The notes: generated from the sequence alone by a model not told the origin. A stretch of DNA of 64,000 nucleotides from Lacinutrix sp. (GCF_029238095.1 NZ_JAQWGS010000003.1:1-64000); one strand, 5' to 3'. Counted from the first letter of the stretch, positions 36,003 through 47,056 are shown. Program-made: numbers and translations.

Positions 36003-36905
36003 TTAAATCCAATCTATTGGGTTTTTTAATACTTCGATTAAACGTTCTTCTTCACTTCCAGCTTCTGGATGATGATCGTAAACCCATTGGACATGTGGTG
36101 GTAAACTCATTAATATACTTTCTATTCTACCATTGGTTTTTAAGCCGAAAAGCGTGCCTTTATCGTGCACTAAGTTAAATTCTACATAACGACCTCGACG
36201 TATTTCTTGCCATTTACGTTGTGCTTCGGTATAATTTAAATCTTTTCTTTTTTCCATAATAGGAAGATAGGCAGAAACAAAACTGTTGCCAACTTCGGTA
36301 ACAAAATTGTACCAGTTTTCCATACTCATTTCATCTGAAGCTTTGCAATAATCGAAAAACAAACCTCCAACACCTCGACCTTCGTTTCTATGCGAGTTGT
36401 AAAAATACTCGTCGCAACGTGCTTTGTATTTTGAGTAGAATTCTGGATTATGCTTGTCGCAAGCGGTTTTACAGGCTCGGTGAAAATGTGTTGCATCTTC
36501 ATTAAACAAATAATATGGTGTTAAATCTTGACCACCACCAAACCATTGGTCTACAATGTTTCCCTCTTTATCGTACATTTCAAAATAACGCCAATTTGCG
36601 TGAACCGTTGGTACCATTGGGCTTTTAGGATGAATAACCAAGCTTAGTCCACAGGCAAAAAAATCGGCATCTTTAACACCAAAATACTGTTGCATAGAAT
36701 CTGGCAATTTACCGTGTACACCAGAGATATTTACACCTCCTTTTTCTATAACATTTCCATTTTCAATAACACGTGTTCGTCCACCACCACCTTCAGGACG
36801 TTTCCAGATGTCTTCTTGAAACTTAGCTTTGCCATCTGCAGCTTCAAGAGCTGAGGTTATGGTGTCTTGTAATTGGTGTATGTATTTAAAGAATTTATCT
36901 TTCAT
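36003..36905 (-). CDS. hemF: Oxygen-dependent coproporphyrinogen III oxidase
   Basis: This 300-residue enzyme shows the HemF signatures: GGGQDLTPYYLF, NHRNE-type segment YFYNSHRNEGRGVGGLFFDY, and RGRYVEFNLVHDKGTLFGL. It oxidatively decarboxylates two propionates to vinyls, giving protoporphyrinogen IX, and needs oxygen. Its presence means heme synthesis here is aerobic. An oxygen-independent HemN is not in the window. It follows a GNAT acetyltransferase gene by 3 bases. Confidence 0.97.
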   Translation of the reverse strand: MKDKFFKYIHQLQDTITSALEAADGKAKFQEDIWKRPEGGGGRTRVIENGNVIEKGGVNISGVHGKLPDSMQQYFGVKDADFFACGLSLVIHPKSPMVPTVHANWRYFEMYDKEGNIVDQWFGGGQDLTPYYLFNEDATHFHRACKTACDKHNPEFYSKYKARCDEYFYNSHRNEGRGVGGLFFDYCKASDEMSMENWYNFVTEVGNSFVSAYLPIMEKRKDLNYTEAQRKWQEIRRGRYVEFNLVHDKGTLFGLKTNGRIESILMSLPPHVQWVYDHHPEAGSEEERLIEVLKNPIDWI

Positions 36906-36908
36906 TTA

Positions 36909-37445
36909 TTATTGTTTATATAATTCATATAATTCCATATCTAGAGCTTGTTTTCCAATAGGAGTAAATTCTTTTTCTAAGGTTCTTTGCCAAACAAAAC
37001 CATTATTTAAAGCTACGTTTATACTTGACAAATTGTCTTTATGAGCAATTATTTGGAGTGTTTCTAACTCTAAAGTGTTTAAAGCATAATCAGAGAGTGC
37101 TTTTATAGCTTTCGAGATTAGATTTTTTCCTTTAAAGTTATAATCGATGCAGTATGCAAATTCTCCTTGTTTTAAAGACCAATCTAATTCTTTAATGTAA
37201 ACAATTCCTATTAGTTTTTGTATTTCAGAGTGTTTTAAAGTGAATAAAAATTCTTCCTTTTTACTAAACTGTTTTGTTTTTTGTTCTACAAAAAACGTCG
37301 ACAATGTTGGATTTAAATTTTCCTTTAAAGTCGCTGGAAAATAACGCTTAAAACGGTCTGCATTTGTAACCATAAAACCGCATAGTTTCCAAGCATCACC
37401 TTTGTGAATTGGGTTTATTTCAAAGCCATCAAACGTTAATAACAT
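36909..37445 (-). CDS. GNAT-family N-acetyltransferase
   Basis: This 178-residue protein is of the RimJ/RimL type, with GIVYIKELDWSLKQGEFAYCID, the acetyl-CoA loop region NFKGKNLISKAIKALSDYAL, and TLQIIAHKDNLSSINVALNNGF. It would transfer an acetyl group to a protein N-terminus, amine or small molecule; the target is unknown. It sits between an EI24 gene and hemF, tightly spaced, so its expression follows the heme genes even if its role differs. Confidence 0.87.
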   Translation of the reverse strand: MLLTFDGFEINPIHKGDAWKLCGFMVTNADRFKRYFPATLKENLNPTLSTFFVEQKTKQFSKKEEFLFTLKHSEIQKLIGIVYIKELDWSLKQGEFAYCIDYNFKGKNLISKAIKALSDYALNTLELETLQIIAHKDNLSSINVALNNGFVWQRTLEKEFTPIGKQALDMELYELYKQ

Positions 37446-37457
37446 TTTATTACAGTT

Positions 37458-38213
37458 TTACTCTTTTACTAATTTATTTTCTGCTTTTAAAAGCTGAACA
37501 GTTTGTGTTGTTGCCGCTGTTACAGAAAGCGGCAGCACGATTATTATTCCAATAATTGGTATAAACAAAAACAGCATAAAAACAATACCGTTTCCTATTG
37601 CTAAACCTCTATTTTTTCTAACAAAAGCAATACTTTCTTTGTACTTAAAATGGCGTTCTAGTGTGTAGTCTATATTACCAAAACCAGTATAATAAGCTTG
37701 AATTAGTAATAATAATATTGCCGAAAAAATATTGACTACAGGAATAAATTTTAGCACTAAAAGTGGCACAGAAAAGAGTAATTCTCTTAATAAGTTTCTA
37801 CCATTTATTCTAATACCTCTCCAAAGTTGTGCTTTAAAAGATGTGTTTCTGTGTTTATTATTTTTATTTTCTGTTAAATGAGTTTCAATTTTTTCTGAAA
37901 CCGGACTCATAAATGGTGCAGAAAGCGCCATAACAATGTGTTTGTATAAAATAAACCCAATAACTACAATAATAATGGCACCAACAATTGTAGAAAAAGA
38001 AGTAAATGTTTCTTTTCCCCAATCCCAAATCCACACTTTAGCAAAAAAATTGCCTAGATTATCTGATAATCCATAAGCAGAAAAACCAATAATACTAGCT
38101 GTAATAATGCTTATTATAATTGGAATAAGAAAATATTTCCAAAGTTTTAATTTTGAAATTAATGCTAAAGTTCCTGTGTAAGCTTTAATACCTTTTAGTA
38201 TGTTTTTAATCAT
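37458..38213 (-). CDS. EI24-domain (CysZ-like) membrane protein
   Basis: This 251-residue protein has four to six hydrophobic helices and the EI24/CysZ layout, including IVMALSAPFMSPVSEKIE and a PVVNIFSAILLLLIQAYYTGFGNIDYTLERH segment. CysZ of enterobacteria is a sulfate transporter, but many EI24 proteins outside that group have no known substrate. No sulfur genes are nearby; it lies inside the heme cluster between hemE and the acetyltransferase gene. Confidence 0.85.
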   Translation of the reverse strand: MIKNILKGIKAYTGTLALISKLKLWKYFLIPIIISIITASIIGFSAYGLSDNLGNFFAKVWIWDWGKETFTSFSTIVGAIIIVVIGFILYKHIVMALSAPFMSPVSEKIETHLTENKNNKHRNTSFKAQLWRGIRINGRNLLRELLFSVPLLVLKFIPVVNIFSAILLLLIQAYYTGFGNIDYTLERHFKYKESIAFVRKNRGLAIGNGIVFMLFLFIPIIGIIIVLPLSVTAATTQTVQLLKAENKLVKE

Positions 38214-38276
38214 TAAATAAGTGTATAATTAAACATAAATAAAAGACGCATAAAGTTTGATAAGTTACATTAATAT

Positions 38277-39302
38277 TTACGCCTTGTATTCCTTAACAGC
38301 GTCTATAAATGCTTTAGCGTTTTCTAACGGAATATTTGGTAAAATACCATGACCTAAATTTACAATGTATTTGTCTTTACCAAATTCGTTAATCATTTGG
38401 TGAACCATTTTCTTTATCTCTGAAGGTGGTGAAAACAACCTTGTAGGATCAAAATTTCCTTGTAAAGTTATATTTCCACCAGTTAAATAACGTGCGTTTC
38501 TTGCAGAACAAGTCCAATCTATACCTAAAGCAGAAGCTCCAGATTTAGACATCTCACCAAGAGCAAACCAACAACCTTTTCCAAAAGCAATTACTGGTGT
38601 TTCGTCTTTTAAAGCATTTATTATTTGTTGGATATATTGCCAAGAAAATTCTTGATAATCTACTGGAGAAAGCATTCCTCCCCAAGAATCAAATACTTGA
38701 ACAGCATTTACACCTGCTTTTACTTTTTCTTTTAAATAGGCTATTGTAGTATCTGTGATTTTTTGTAATAATTGGTGTGCAGCGATTGGATTAGTAAAAC
38801 AAAATTCTTTGGCTTTATCAAAGTTTTTAGAGCCTTGACCTTGAACACAATAACAAAGAATGGTCCATGGAGAACCTGCAAAACCAATTAATGGAATGTC
38901 GTTGTTTAGTTTTTCCTTAGTCATTTTAATAGCTTCGTAAACATAGCCTAAGCTTTCTTTTACGTCTGGTACAATAACATTGTCGACATCTTTTTGAGTA
39001 CGTACAGGATTTGGCAAATAAGGACCAAAGTTTGGTTTCATTTGTACTTCTATATTCATGGCCTGTGGAATTACTAAAATATCACAGAATAAAATAGCGG
39101 CATCCATTCCATATCGTCTAATAGGTTGAACAGTTATTTCACTTGCTAATTCTGGTGTTTGGCAACGTGTAAAGAAATCGTATTTAGCCTTTATCTCCAT
39201 AAATTCTGGCAAATACCTTCCTGCTTGTCTCATCATCCAAACTGGTGGACGCTCAACGGTTTCTCCTTTTAATGCTCTTAAAAATAAATCGTTTTTAATC
39301 AT
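38277..39302 (-). CDS. hemE: Uroporphyrinogen decarboxylase
   Basis: This 341-residue enzyme has the family start [17 protein letters not shown], the substrate-binding [11 protein letters not shown] and the C-terminal [16 protein letters not shown]. It removes four carboxylates from uroporphyrinogen III to give coproporphyrinogen III. Downstream of the tRNA-Ser gene and upstream of EI24, it bridges hemCD and hemF in the pathway order. Confidence 0.97.
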   Translation of the reverse strand: MIKNDLFLRALKGETVERPPVWMMRQAGRYLPEFMEIKAKYDFFTRCQTPELASEITVQPIRRYGMDAAILFCDILVIPQAMNIEVQMKPNFGPYLPNPVRTQKDVDNVIVPDVKESLGYVYEAIKMTKEKLNNDIPLIGFAGSPWTILCYCVQGQGSKNFDKAKEFCFTNPIAAHQLLQKITDTTIAYLKEKVKAGVNAVQVFDSWGGMLSPVDYQEFSWQYIQQIINALKDETPVIAFGKGCWFALGEMSKSGASALGIDWTCSARNARYLTGGNITLQGNFDPTRLFSPPSEIKKMVHQMINEFGKDKYIVNLGHGILPNIPLENAKAFIDAVKEYKA

Positions 39303-39342
39303 AATCTACTCTAACCTTAATTGGTTATTACGTTAGTTATTG

Positions 39343-39429
39343 CAGAGAGTAAGGGATTCGAACCCTTGGTACCTTTGCAGGTACACTACCTTTCCAAGGT
39401 AGCACGATCGGCCGCTCTGTCAACTCTCT
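39343..39429 (-). tRNA. tRNA-Ser (anticodon GGA)
   Basis: On the minus strand the acceptor AGAGAGT pairs perfectly with ACTCTCT. The anticodon stem CTACC/GGTAG encloses the loop TTGGAAA (anticodon GGA), a long variable arm GTACCT-GCAA-AGGTAC is typical of tRNA-Ser, and the T arm AAGGG-TTCGAAT-CCCTT is intact. The discriminator is G; the 3' CCA is not encoded. Length is 87 bases. It lies between hemCD and hemE, inside an otherwise protein-coding cluster. Confidence 0.96.
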
Positions 39430-39469
39430 TTTTATATTTTATTTTCATTCTAGTTTTAAGCCAAAAAAG

Positions 39470-41053
39470 CTATACATAGTGTTCGTTAACCAATTCAATT
39501 ACACTTTCAACAGTAGGAAGCTTAGCAACTCTAACATCTTTAAAATGTTTACTAGCCTCTTTTGCTGTAGAATCGCCAATACAAAACGCAATGGTATTAT
39601 CTTCTACTGTATTTTCCTGTTTATAGCTTTTAACCGTAGATGGACTATAAAACATGACGCCTTCTACGTTACTATCTATTTTTATGCCATCAAATTTTGT
39701 TTGATAGGCCTCAATTTCGTTTACTTTTATATTGTTTTCTTCGAGAATATTAGGTAAATCGTCTAGTCTTAAATCACTACAGAAATAAGACACTTCGCTA
39801 CCTTCCATGAATTCAACTAAATGTTCTGCTAATTTTTTAGCATTGTTTTCGCTGTGTTTTACTTTTCCTATTCTGTTTTCTACTAAACGTTTTGTTCGAC
39901 GGCCAACACAGTATATGTTTTTAAATTGCAGTTCGATTGCAGAAAAGTTTGTTAGTAAAGCTTCTACAGCATTTTTACTTGTAATGACAACATTCTCAAT
40001 CTCATTTTTTAAGAATCTTGGTGCAATTCTATTTAAGCTAATTTTAATAAAATCGCTACTTTTAGCATTTACTTTCTCATTAAACAATAAACGTTGATCT
40101 TCTGTAAAAGATTTTGTTGAATAGATATTTGTTGGCTTACTAGATTGTTTAATAGCATCCATTAATCGCTTACCTCCTTTATCTATAACGTAATTGGCAC
40201 ACCACTGAGCTAAATCGGTATGTTCGCCTAGCGCTTTTACACGTTCTACAGTAATTTTTTTAGTACCATTAGGACTTAATAAAACACCCTCAAAATAAAC
40301 TTCTTCGTCTTTTATATAACATAGAGCACCAATAGGAGCAGTACATCCACCTTCTAATCGGTTTAAAAACTCACGTTCTATGGTTGTGCAAATTTCAGTC
40401 TCTTTGTCATTTATTTCTGCTAAAATATCGAGTATTTCATCATCTTTTTCTAAAGCAGTTGTCATAATTGCACCTTGACCAGGAGCAGGAACCATCCATT
40501 CTAAATTATCTGCTGTTTCTGGGCGCACGTCTAAACGACCAAGACCAGCTGCAGCAAATATGGCAGCATTCCAATGTTTTGTATTATTTAATTTTTCTAA
40601 ACGTGTCGCCACATTACCACGAATATCTTCTATGGTATGTGTTGGATAACGGTTGAGCCATTGTGCTTTTCTACGTAAACTACTAGTTGCAATAACAGCT
40701 TCTCGTCCACCTAAAAATTCTTCAGTTCCTTTAAAAACGATGGTATCGCGAACATTACCACGTTTCATTACTGCGCCTTGAACAATACCTTTTGGTAAAA
40801 TAGTTGGTACATCTTTTAGGGAATGCACAGCAATGTCTATTTCTCCATTTAGCATAGCAATATCTAGAGTTCTGGTAAATATTCCAGTAATACCAAGTTC
40901 GTAAAGTGGTTTATCTAAAACAATGTCACCAGTAGACTTTACAGGTACTAGAATTGTTTTATGCCCTAGGTTTTCTAATTGATTTCTTACTGCGTTGGCT
41001 TGATATAATGCTAACTCACTGTCGCGAGTTCCTATTCTAATTGTTCTAGACAT
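39470..41053 (-). CDS. hemCD: Fused hydroxymethylbilane synthase / uroporphyrinogen-III synthase
   Basis: The product has 527 residues. The first 305 are HemC (RIGTRDSELALYQA, VHSLKDVPT, SSLRRKAQWL, and the dipyrromethane-cofactor Cys in LEGGCTAPIGA). The rest, from about 312, is a HemD domain (FIKISLNRIAPRFL, NVVITSKNAVEALL, GVMFYSPSTVKSY). HemC makes hydroxymethylbilane; HemD closes and inverts ring D. Fusion would channel the unstable linear intermediate. It overlaps the end of hemA by 8 bases. Confidence 0.96.
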   Translation of the reverse strand: MSRTIRIGTRDSELALYQANAVRNQLENLGHKTILVPVKSTGDIVLDKPLYELGITGIFTRTLDIAMLNGEIDIAVHSLKDVPTILPKGIVQGAVMKRGNVRDTIVFKGTEEFLGGREAVIATSSLRRKAQWLNRYPTHTIEDIRGNVATRLEKLNNTKHWNAAIFAAAGLGRLDVRPETADNLEWMVPAPGQGAIMTTALEKDDEILDILAEINDKETEICTTIEREFLNRLEGGCTAPIGALCYIKDEEVYFEGVLLSPNGTKKITVERVKALGEHTDLAQWCANYVIDKGGKRLMDAIKQSSKPTNIYSTKSFTEDQRLLFNEKVNAKSSDFIKISLNRIAPRFLKNEIENVVITSKNAVEALLTNFSAIELQFKNIYCVGRRTKRLVENRIGKVKHSENNAKKLAEHLVEFMEGSEVSYFCSDLRLDDLPNILEENNIKVNEIEAYQTKFDGIKIDSNVEGVMFYSPSTVKSYKQENTVEDNTIAFCIGDSTAKEASKHFKDVRVAKLPTVESVIELVNEHYV

Positions 41054-42305
41054 TTTTTAGTGGTTCTAACTGAAATACTTTTTGAATAAGTTCCAGGCTT
41101 TCGTTTGTAGAAATGGCGTCTTCTTTTAAATGATGCGCGAAGTGATTTGTTATTTTTTGAATGAGTTTATTACTAATTAACTCTGCTTGCGCTTCGTTAA
41201 AGTCGGCATTTTTTTTACGTTGTGTCTCTAATTCTGTTTTTTTAAAGTCTTGTAATTTAATTTTTAAAGCTTTAATTGTGGGCGCAAATTTTCTTGTTTC
41301 TAACCAACTATTGAATTCTGTTTTTACGTCTTCAATAATACTTTCGGCTAATGGGATTTGTAGTTTCCTCTTTTGTAATGTTTCATCGGTAATTTGCGAT
41401 AAATCGTCTAAATGAAACAGATTAACATTATTTAGTTCCTTAACGTTACTGTTAACGTTTTTTGGAATTGATAAATCTAAAATGAGTAATTCTTTTTTAG
41501 ATTGAATAATATGTTTATCTATTGTTGGGTTTTGTGCTCCAGTGGCAACAATTAAAATATCTGAAGCATTAATTTCTTCTTGCAGATTTGCATAATCTTT
41601 TACAACTAAGTTAAATTTTCCTGCTATAGCCTCTGCTTTTCCTTTTGTTCTATTAATTAAGGTAATTTGTTCGTTTTTGGTATGCTTTACCAGGTTTTCG
41701 CAGGTATTTCTTCCTATTTTTCCTGTTCCGAAGAGTAAAATGTTTTTTTCTGAAATATGCTCTACATGTTTCATTATATATTGCACAGAAGCAAAAGAAA
41801 CAGAAGTTGCACCTGAAGATATATTGGTTTCTGTTTTTATTCGCTTACTAGCTTGAATAACTGCATTTACCAAGCGCTCTATAAAGTGATTAAGTAAACC
41901 TTGTTTTTTTGAAGCTCTTGCAGCTGTTTTTAACTGACTTATTATTTCGAAATCACCAAGAATCTGGCTGTCTAAACCAGAACCAACCCGAAACATGTGA
42001 GAAACAGCTTCTTTATTTTTGTACACATAAGCCACTTTTTGAAATTCTTCTACTGTGCCCTTTGTGTTATCGCAAAGTAATTTTATAAGTTGAAAAGGAT
42101 GTTCTGCAAAACCAAAAATCTCTGTTCGGTTACAGGTAGAAGTTACTATTAAACTCTCGATATTATTAGCTTTTGCTTGCTCTAACAGCATTTGTTTAGC
42201 CTCTTCACTTAGGCTAAAATTACCACGAATTTCAGCATCGGCTTTTTTGTAGCTTAAGCCAATGGCATAAAATGTTGTGCTTTTTGAGATGTTGTATTGT
42301 TTCAT
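41046..42305 (-). CDS. hemA: Glutamyl-tRNA reductase
   Basis: This 419-residue enzyme has the catalytic Cys58 in STCNRTEIFG, the SQILGDFEIISQ motif and a Rossmann NADPH domain (LLFGTGKIGRNTCENL), with a C-terminal dimerisation helix. It commits glutamyl-tRNA to 5-aminolevulinate synthesis (C5 route). It is the first gene of the minus-strand heme cluster, with a TACTTTTG promoter element about 15 bases upstream, and is divergent from an AraC-type regulator that may control it. Confidence 0.97.
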   Translation of the reverse strand: MKQYNISKSTTFYAIGLSYKKADAEIRGNFSLSEEAKQMLLEQAKANNIESLIVTSTCNRTEIFGFAEHPFQLIKLLCDNTKGTVEEFQKVAYVYKNKEAVSHMFRVGSGLDSQILGDFEIISQLKTAARASKKQGLLNHFIERLVNAVIQASKRIKTETNISSGATSVSFASVQYIMKHVEHISEKNILLFGTGKIGRNTCENLVKHTKNEQITLINRTKGKAEAIAGKFNLVVKDYANLQEEINASDILIVATGAQNPTIDKHIIQSKKELLILDLSIPKNVNSNVKELNNVNLFHLDDLSQITDETLQKRKLQIPLAESIIEDVKTEFNSWLETRKFAPTIKALKIKLQDFKKTELETQRKKNADFNEAQAELISNKLIQKITNHFAHHLKEDAISTNESLELIQKVFQLEPLKNV

Positions 42306-42319
42306 AAATCTAACTACAG

Positions 42320-42327
42320 CAAAAGTA
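42320..42327 (-). promoter_or_regulatory. hemA promoter -7 element
   Basis: CAAAAGTA on the plus strand is TACTTTTG on the minus strand, matching TAnnTTTG. It gives a very short leader of roughly 8-10 bases to the hemA ATG. Confidence 0.5.
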
Positions 42328-42421
42328 ATAGCTAAAAAATCTTAAAAACAACGATAAAAGAACTATTAATATCGATTCTGGTTTTTTTGCGTTGTTTTTT
42401 AATTATTTTCTTTTTAAGGAC

Positions 42422-42429
42422 TATATTTG
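42422..42429 (+). promoter_or_regulatory. Promoter -7 element for the AraC-type regulator
   Basis: TATATTTG matches TAnnTTTG, 54 bases before the GTG start. With the hemA element on the other strand it makes a divergent control region of about 180 bases. Confidence 0.5.
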
Positions 42430-42483
42430 TTATGGAAACAAGCTTTTTTTGTTTTATAATTTAGAATAAATCTAAATAGTATT

Positions 42484-43386
42484 GTGACAAATTTAGAAAA
42501 GATAAGTAACAAAAGTATCGCTAGAGGTTTTTTTGTAGAAACACTTGCAGACGATGGTGTTTTTATTTTAACTCATCAAAATGAGACACAGGATGTTAAG
42601 GTTATAGAACGAGAAATTGATAGTCGTTATATTCAATTTCATTTTTGTGTTAAAGGTAATGCTCAATTTTTATTTAATAATGGTAATTATACCATAAATC
42701 TTGCTGAAGAAACTTCTTTATTATTATATAATCCACAACGTGATCTGCCTATTCACCTAGAAGTTAAACCTCATTCTTGGTTGGTATCTGTTATTATTTC
42801 AATAAAAAAATTTCATGGTTTATTTTCTCAAGAAGCCAATTATATTACATTTTTGAGTGAAGATAATCGTGATAAAAAATATTATAAAGATGGTAAAATA
42901 TCACCATCAATGGCCATTGCACTAAATCAGTTGGTAAACTACAATCTTAACCATAGCATAAGAAACATTTATTTTAAAGCGAAAGCTTACGAGGTTTTAA
43001 GTTTGTATTTTAATAAAAGTGAAGATGCAGATATAGAACAATGCCCATTTTTAGTTGACGAGTCTAATGTTATAAAAATTAGAAAGGCTAAAGATATTGT
43101 AATATCAAGACTAGCAGAGCCACCAACGCTACAGGAATTAGCAAACGAAATTGGTTTAACACTCAAGAAATTAAAAGAAGGGTTTAAACAAATTTATGGA
43201 GATTCTGTTTTTAGTTTTTTGTTAGATTATAAAATGGAAGTAGCTAGAAAACTACTTGAATCTGGTACACATAATGTAAACGAAGTTGGTTTAAAAGTAG
43301 GTTACAGTACATCTAGCCATTTTATTGCTGCTTTTAAGAAAAAGTATGGGACAACGCCTAAGAAGTACGTGCAGTCTATTGGTTAG
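42484..43386 (+). CDS. AraC-family transcriptional regulator next to hemA
   Basis: This 300-residue protein has an N-terminal sensing domain (about 1-190) and a C-terminal double helix-turn-helix (about 200-300) with PTLQELANEIGLTLKKLKEGFK and the AraC signature VGLKVGYSTSSHFIAAFKKKYGTTPKKY. The start codon is GTG. It is divergent from hemA, an arrangement that suggests control of the heme genes. The effector and operator are unknown; by position, a heme-pathway intermediate or iron is a fair guess only. Confidence 0.9.
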   Translation: MTNLEKISNKSIARGFFVETLADDGVFILTHQNETQDVKVIEREIDSRYIQFHFCVKGNAQFLFNNGNYTINLAEETSLLLYNPQRDLPIHLEVKPHSWLVSVIISIKKFHGLFSQEANYITFLSEDNRDKKYYKDGKISPSMAIALNQLVNYNLNHSIRNIYFKAKAYEVLSLYFNKSEDADIEQCPFLVDESNVIKIRKAKDIVISRLAEPPTLQELANEIGLTLKKLKEGFKQIYGDSVFSFLLDYKMEVARKLLESGTHNVNEVGLKVGYSTSSHFIAAFKKKYGTTPKKYVQSIG

Positions 43387-43459
43387 AGTTTTTGAGACAG
43401 AATACTAAATTAAAAAACACAAATACTTATAACCTACTTAAATAGGTTTTCAAGAAGTT

Positions 43460-46400
43460 TTATCTCCTATTTATGTGCTTTCTTGTTTTATACTTCACTA
43501 AGTCTAAAACATCATCTATTAGTTCTTCTTCTTTATCATTTTCATCTATGTATTTTCCACTGTAACTAGACTCAAAATATATATTTGTAACTAATTTGTT
43601 GTTTTTTTTTGTCTCTAAAAATGCAGCATAGTAAAGCTTACTCGAATCGTTATAGTCTTTCTTTTTAACCAATTTAAAAAAGTAAATGGTGCCTTTTTTA
43701 TTGTTATCTGTTTCAAAAAATTTTTGGGCTAAAAAAGAAATGGAATCTCTTCCAGTTTCAATATTTACATCGCTAAAAAGATATGATTTTGCATACTTTA
43801 ATTGAGATATCTCTTCCAATAAGTAAGGTTCTCTAAGTCCTAAATCATACAACTTATCTACCAATAGCGATTGATTTCTGTAATCGTAAAGTGTTTTGTT
43901 TTTAAGCTTAGCAGGAATTGGCTCTTTCGCTTTTTCTAATAAAACATAATAGGTGGTTAAAGCTTCTGCATTATCACAATCAATTAATTTCTCGAAAAAA
44001 GCTTTAGCTTGAGCTTCTTTTCTAAACGGGAAAATTAGCTTTACGTAGCTATAGAGTGAGCTATTTCTAGAGCCATAACCAGAGGCTTCACTTATACTGC
44101 GTTTAATTTCTATTTTACCATCGTTAATTATTGTTTTTTTATACTTTTTGTAGTCTTTAGATTTTACAATGCTACTGTCTTTTAGTTTTGCTAATAAATT
44201 ATAAACTGGCTCTTTATACTCTTGAATACTTGTGTATTCTAAAAGTTCTGGAAATAAAGCTTTTTTAAGTGCTAAAGAGTCTTTATAGGTATAAAACAAA
44301 GAGCTAACAGCATATTGCTCGAGTGGTAAATCTTTACGCATGAGTGCTAAGACTTCTTTATTTAGCGTTCTGTCTTTTTTATTAAGAAAGGCCTTTAATA
44401 TGGCGGTTTGAATTTTTGGATTAGAGTAAGACTCTGCATATAAATCTTTTAAAAACGGAACTGCTTTTTTCTCATCTAGTTTTATAAGCTCATTTATTAA
44501 ATTTATTTTAATTTTCTCTTTGTTTTCTGGAAATTCAAAGTTTTTAACTAAGTCTATAATAGTATTCGTATGCGATGTATTGAATTTTAATAAATCGAAT
44601 GCATTAAAAACAATACTGTCGTCTTTTTTTAGAGCTTCAAAAAACAGTCCTGTTTTATCTTTAAAAACAGACTTTCCCATTACGGTGTCTATTGGTTTAA
44701 ACGTTTCATAAAAATTTGTAATAAATGGAGACGGATTAGTTATAGAATCGTTTAGTGATTTAATGGTATATAACACACCTTCTTTTAAAATATGCTTTAC
44801 TTTAATTGATTTTGCACTAAGAGTATCTGAAAGTGTGTAACTATAGGTATAAATATTATCCTTTTTTGTTTTTTTAGTATGACCAATTTTTAATGGTTTA
44901 GTATTGTCTACATTATATTTTGATAATTTTGCATCATCCATTTCTTGCCACAAACTATCAATATCTGTGTACATTTGAAAGTCATGAAACTTAGTTCTAC
45001 TTACATAAATCTGCTCATTAGCCTTAGAGTAGTAGCTTGCTTGTTTGGTCTCAGCTTCGTAGTCTTTGTTTTTATTATTGTTGTAGCTATTACGTCTTGA
45101 TATTACAGGTTTTGTATTGGTTAATACAGTAAAATGCAAGGAAGTATCGGTTCTGGTTTCAAAACCATCATGAGTTGTTTTGTTAAACTTAAAGGAACTA
45201 AAAAAGGCTTTAGCTTTATTTTTCTCGAAACCAGAGTAGCCTAACAAATAATAACTTCCGTCTTTTACAATAGTTTTTAAATGGATTTTTCTTTTGGAAA
45301 CCGAATCGAATGTAGCAATAGCCTCGTAACTTTTATAAGTTCTGTTATTATATTTGCCAGACATACTATCGTCTATTTTTAACTCCTTAAAAAAGTTTTC
45401 TGCTATGTATTTGGCTTCAAATTCGTCTTCTTCTATGTAATAAGTATCATGGTTTACAGATTCTTTTAAAAAATAATAATTTTCGCCAATATTGGCTTGA
45501 ATTAATTTATTTCCAGCATTATTAAGATTGTCCTGTGTGTTAAATTTAGGTAAACGCACTTGGTATTTACCATATGGAGATTTAAAAGTTTCTATAATTT
45601 TAGAAGGTGTTTTAAACCGAATAGATTCGAAAAGCACTTTTTCATAATCTAAAACGTAATGTTTAGGACCTCCAAATTTTATAATTATAAGTTCTAAAGG
45701 TGTTTTGTAAATATGATACTTTTGGTAATCGCCTTTCTTTGTTTTGTTTAAAACGCTTAAGCCAGGAAAAGGACTTGTTATTATTTTTTTTGAAATAATA
45801 TCGCCAGGAATATCTTCAAATAGAAAGTTCTCTAAACGCTCTAACGTAATGTTATCTTCACTTGGTAAAAACTCTAATAAATTAAACCTGCTTATAGTTA
45901 AAAAAGCACCATTAGTCATATCTGGTGAAACAGAGAATTTTTGACCATTATAGAAAAAATCTTTAAGGTCGTTAAAACTATTCATAGTTATAAAACCATC
46001 TGCTGTAGTGTATTCTTTTAAACTAGGTGGAGCAATAAAGTCTTCTATTTTTTGCTTTTGCTCTTGACCATTTTTTGTTTGTTCAGAAAGCAACGCTTTT
46101 ACAGTATAACCTTTATCTCGAAGCGATTTAAGCATACCACGTTTTCCTGGTAAATGCGCAGCACCAACACCAGCAAAAACAGACTTATTCTGTATTATAC
46201 TATCTAACTTTAACCATATTATCGTTACGAATAAACAACATATGCTCTCTAAAATATGGCGTGTTAGAGGCTTCACCAATAGAGTCTAAAAGTGCTAAGT
46301 TACGTTCGCGATAGGTGTTTTCTTGTAACAAATATGGGCTTTCTTTTTCATAAACCTCTGTAAGCCAAGGATCCATTTTTTTCTTGTAAGCATTTGTACT

Positions 46401-46931
46401 CGCTTTAGCTGTTAAGTACTCTGCCTCTTCTAAGTACTCTAGGCTTATTATAGATTTATTTTGCTTTTTTCCTGCTTGATAAATAAACATATCAAGATAG
46501 GTTTCTTCTTCAAAATTATCTAATTGCGAGTTTTTTCTATATAAATAGCCATTAAGCATTCTATTATCTTGCCTAATGGCTCCCCTAATTAAAAGTTCGT
46601 CTGGATGTTCTAAATTAAATAAAGAAGTGTAGAACCCATCTTTATAGTTACTACTAAAATTTTGAGGCGATAAAATTGCTGTTTTATAACTATGGTCTAA
46701 CCAAGTAGATGGATCGCTTTCTAATGCAATAGCTTCACTTTTTTCAAGAGCTTCAAAAAAAACATCGTCTAATCTAAAGGCAACCTTTTTACTAACATGC
46801 ATAGTACCATAGATGTAAGAGGATTGTTTTAAACCATTGCCAGAAATCTCCCAAAGTAAACTTTGTTCCTGTTCTTGAGAAAAACTAATAAACCCTATAA
46901 ATAGAAAAAGCAATCGAAACGTTTTATGCAT
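43460..46931 (-). pseudogene. TraB/GumN-domain exported protein with large C-terminal region, frameshifted
   Basis: Two overlapping frames form one gene. From 46931 the frame has a signal peptide (ending FISFSQ) and the first part of a TraB/GumN domain (SYIYGTMHVSKK) and stops at 46200. The second frame resumes with LDSIIQNKSVFAGVGAAHLPGKRGMLKSLRDKGYTV, the end of the same domain, then about 900 residues rich in Lys, Ser and Phe with helical-repeat-like stretches. The joint product would be about 1156 residues. The break is at 46208, where ATG GTT AAA G is followed by TTA GAT: one extra base or two missing. Function unknown. Confidence 0.8.
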
Positions 46932-47056
46932 AGATTTGTTTTTGTGCGAATAGTAAATATATTTAATTCGTTTAAACTTAAAGTAAAATATAGAAATTTA
47001 ACTTGTTTATAACATAACCAGCGTTTTAAACTATAGATAAATACCATTTAGTATTG

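Noticed and set aside
39479-40097. Plus-strand ORFs of 92 and 96 codons opposite hemCD
   Set aside because: Low-complexity Phe/Leu-rich translations lying wholly within the conserved HemD domain coding region; no start signals.
43460-46279. Independent start (MVKPLTRHILESIC) for the long TraB-related frame
   Set aside because: These residues are an out-of-frame reading of the upstream part; the true domain match starts at LDSIIQNKSV after the frameshift.
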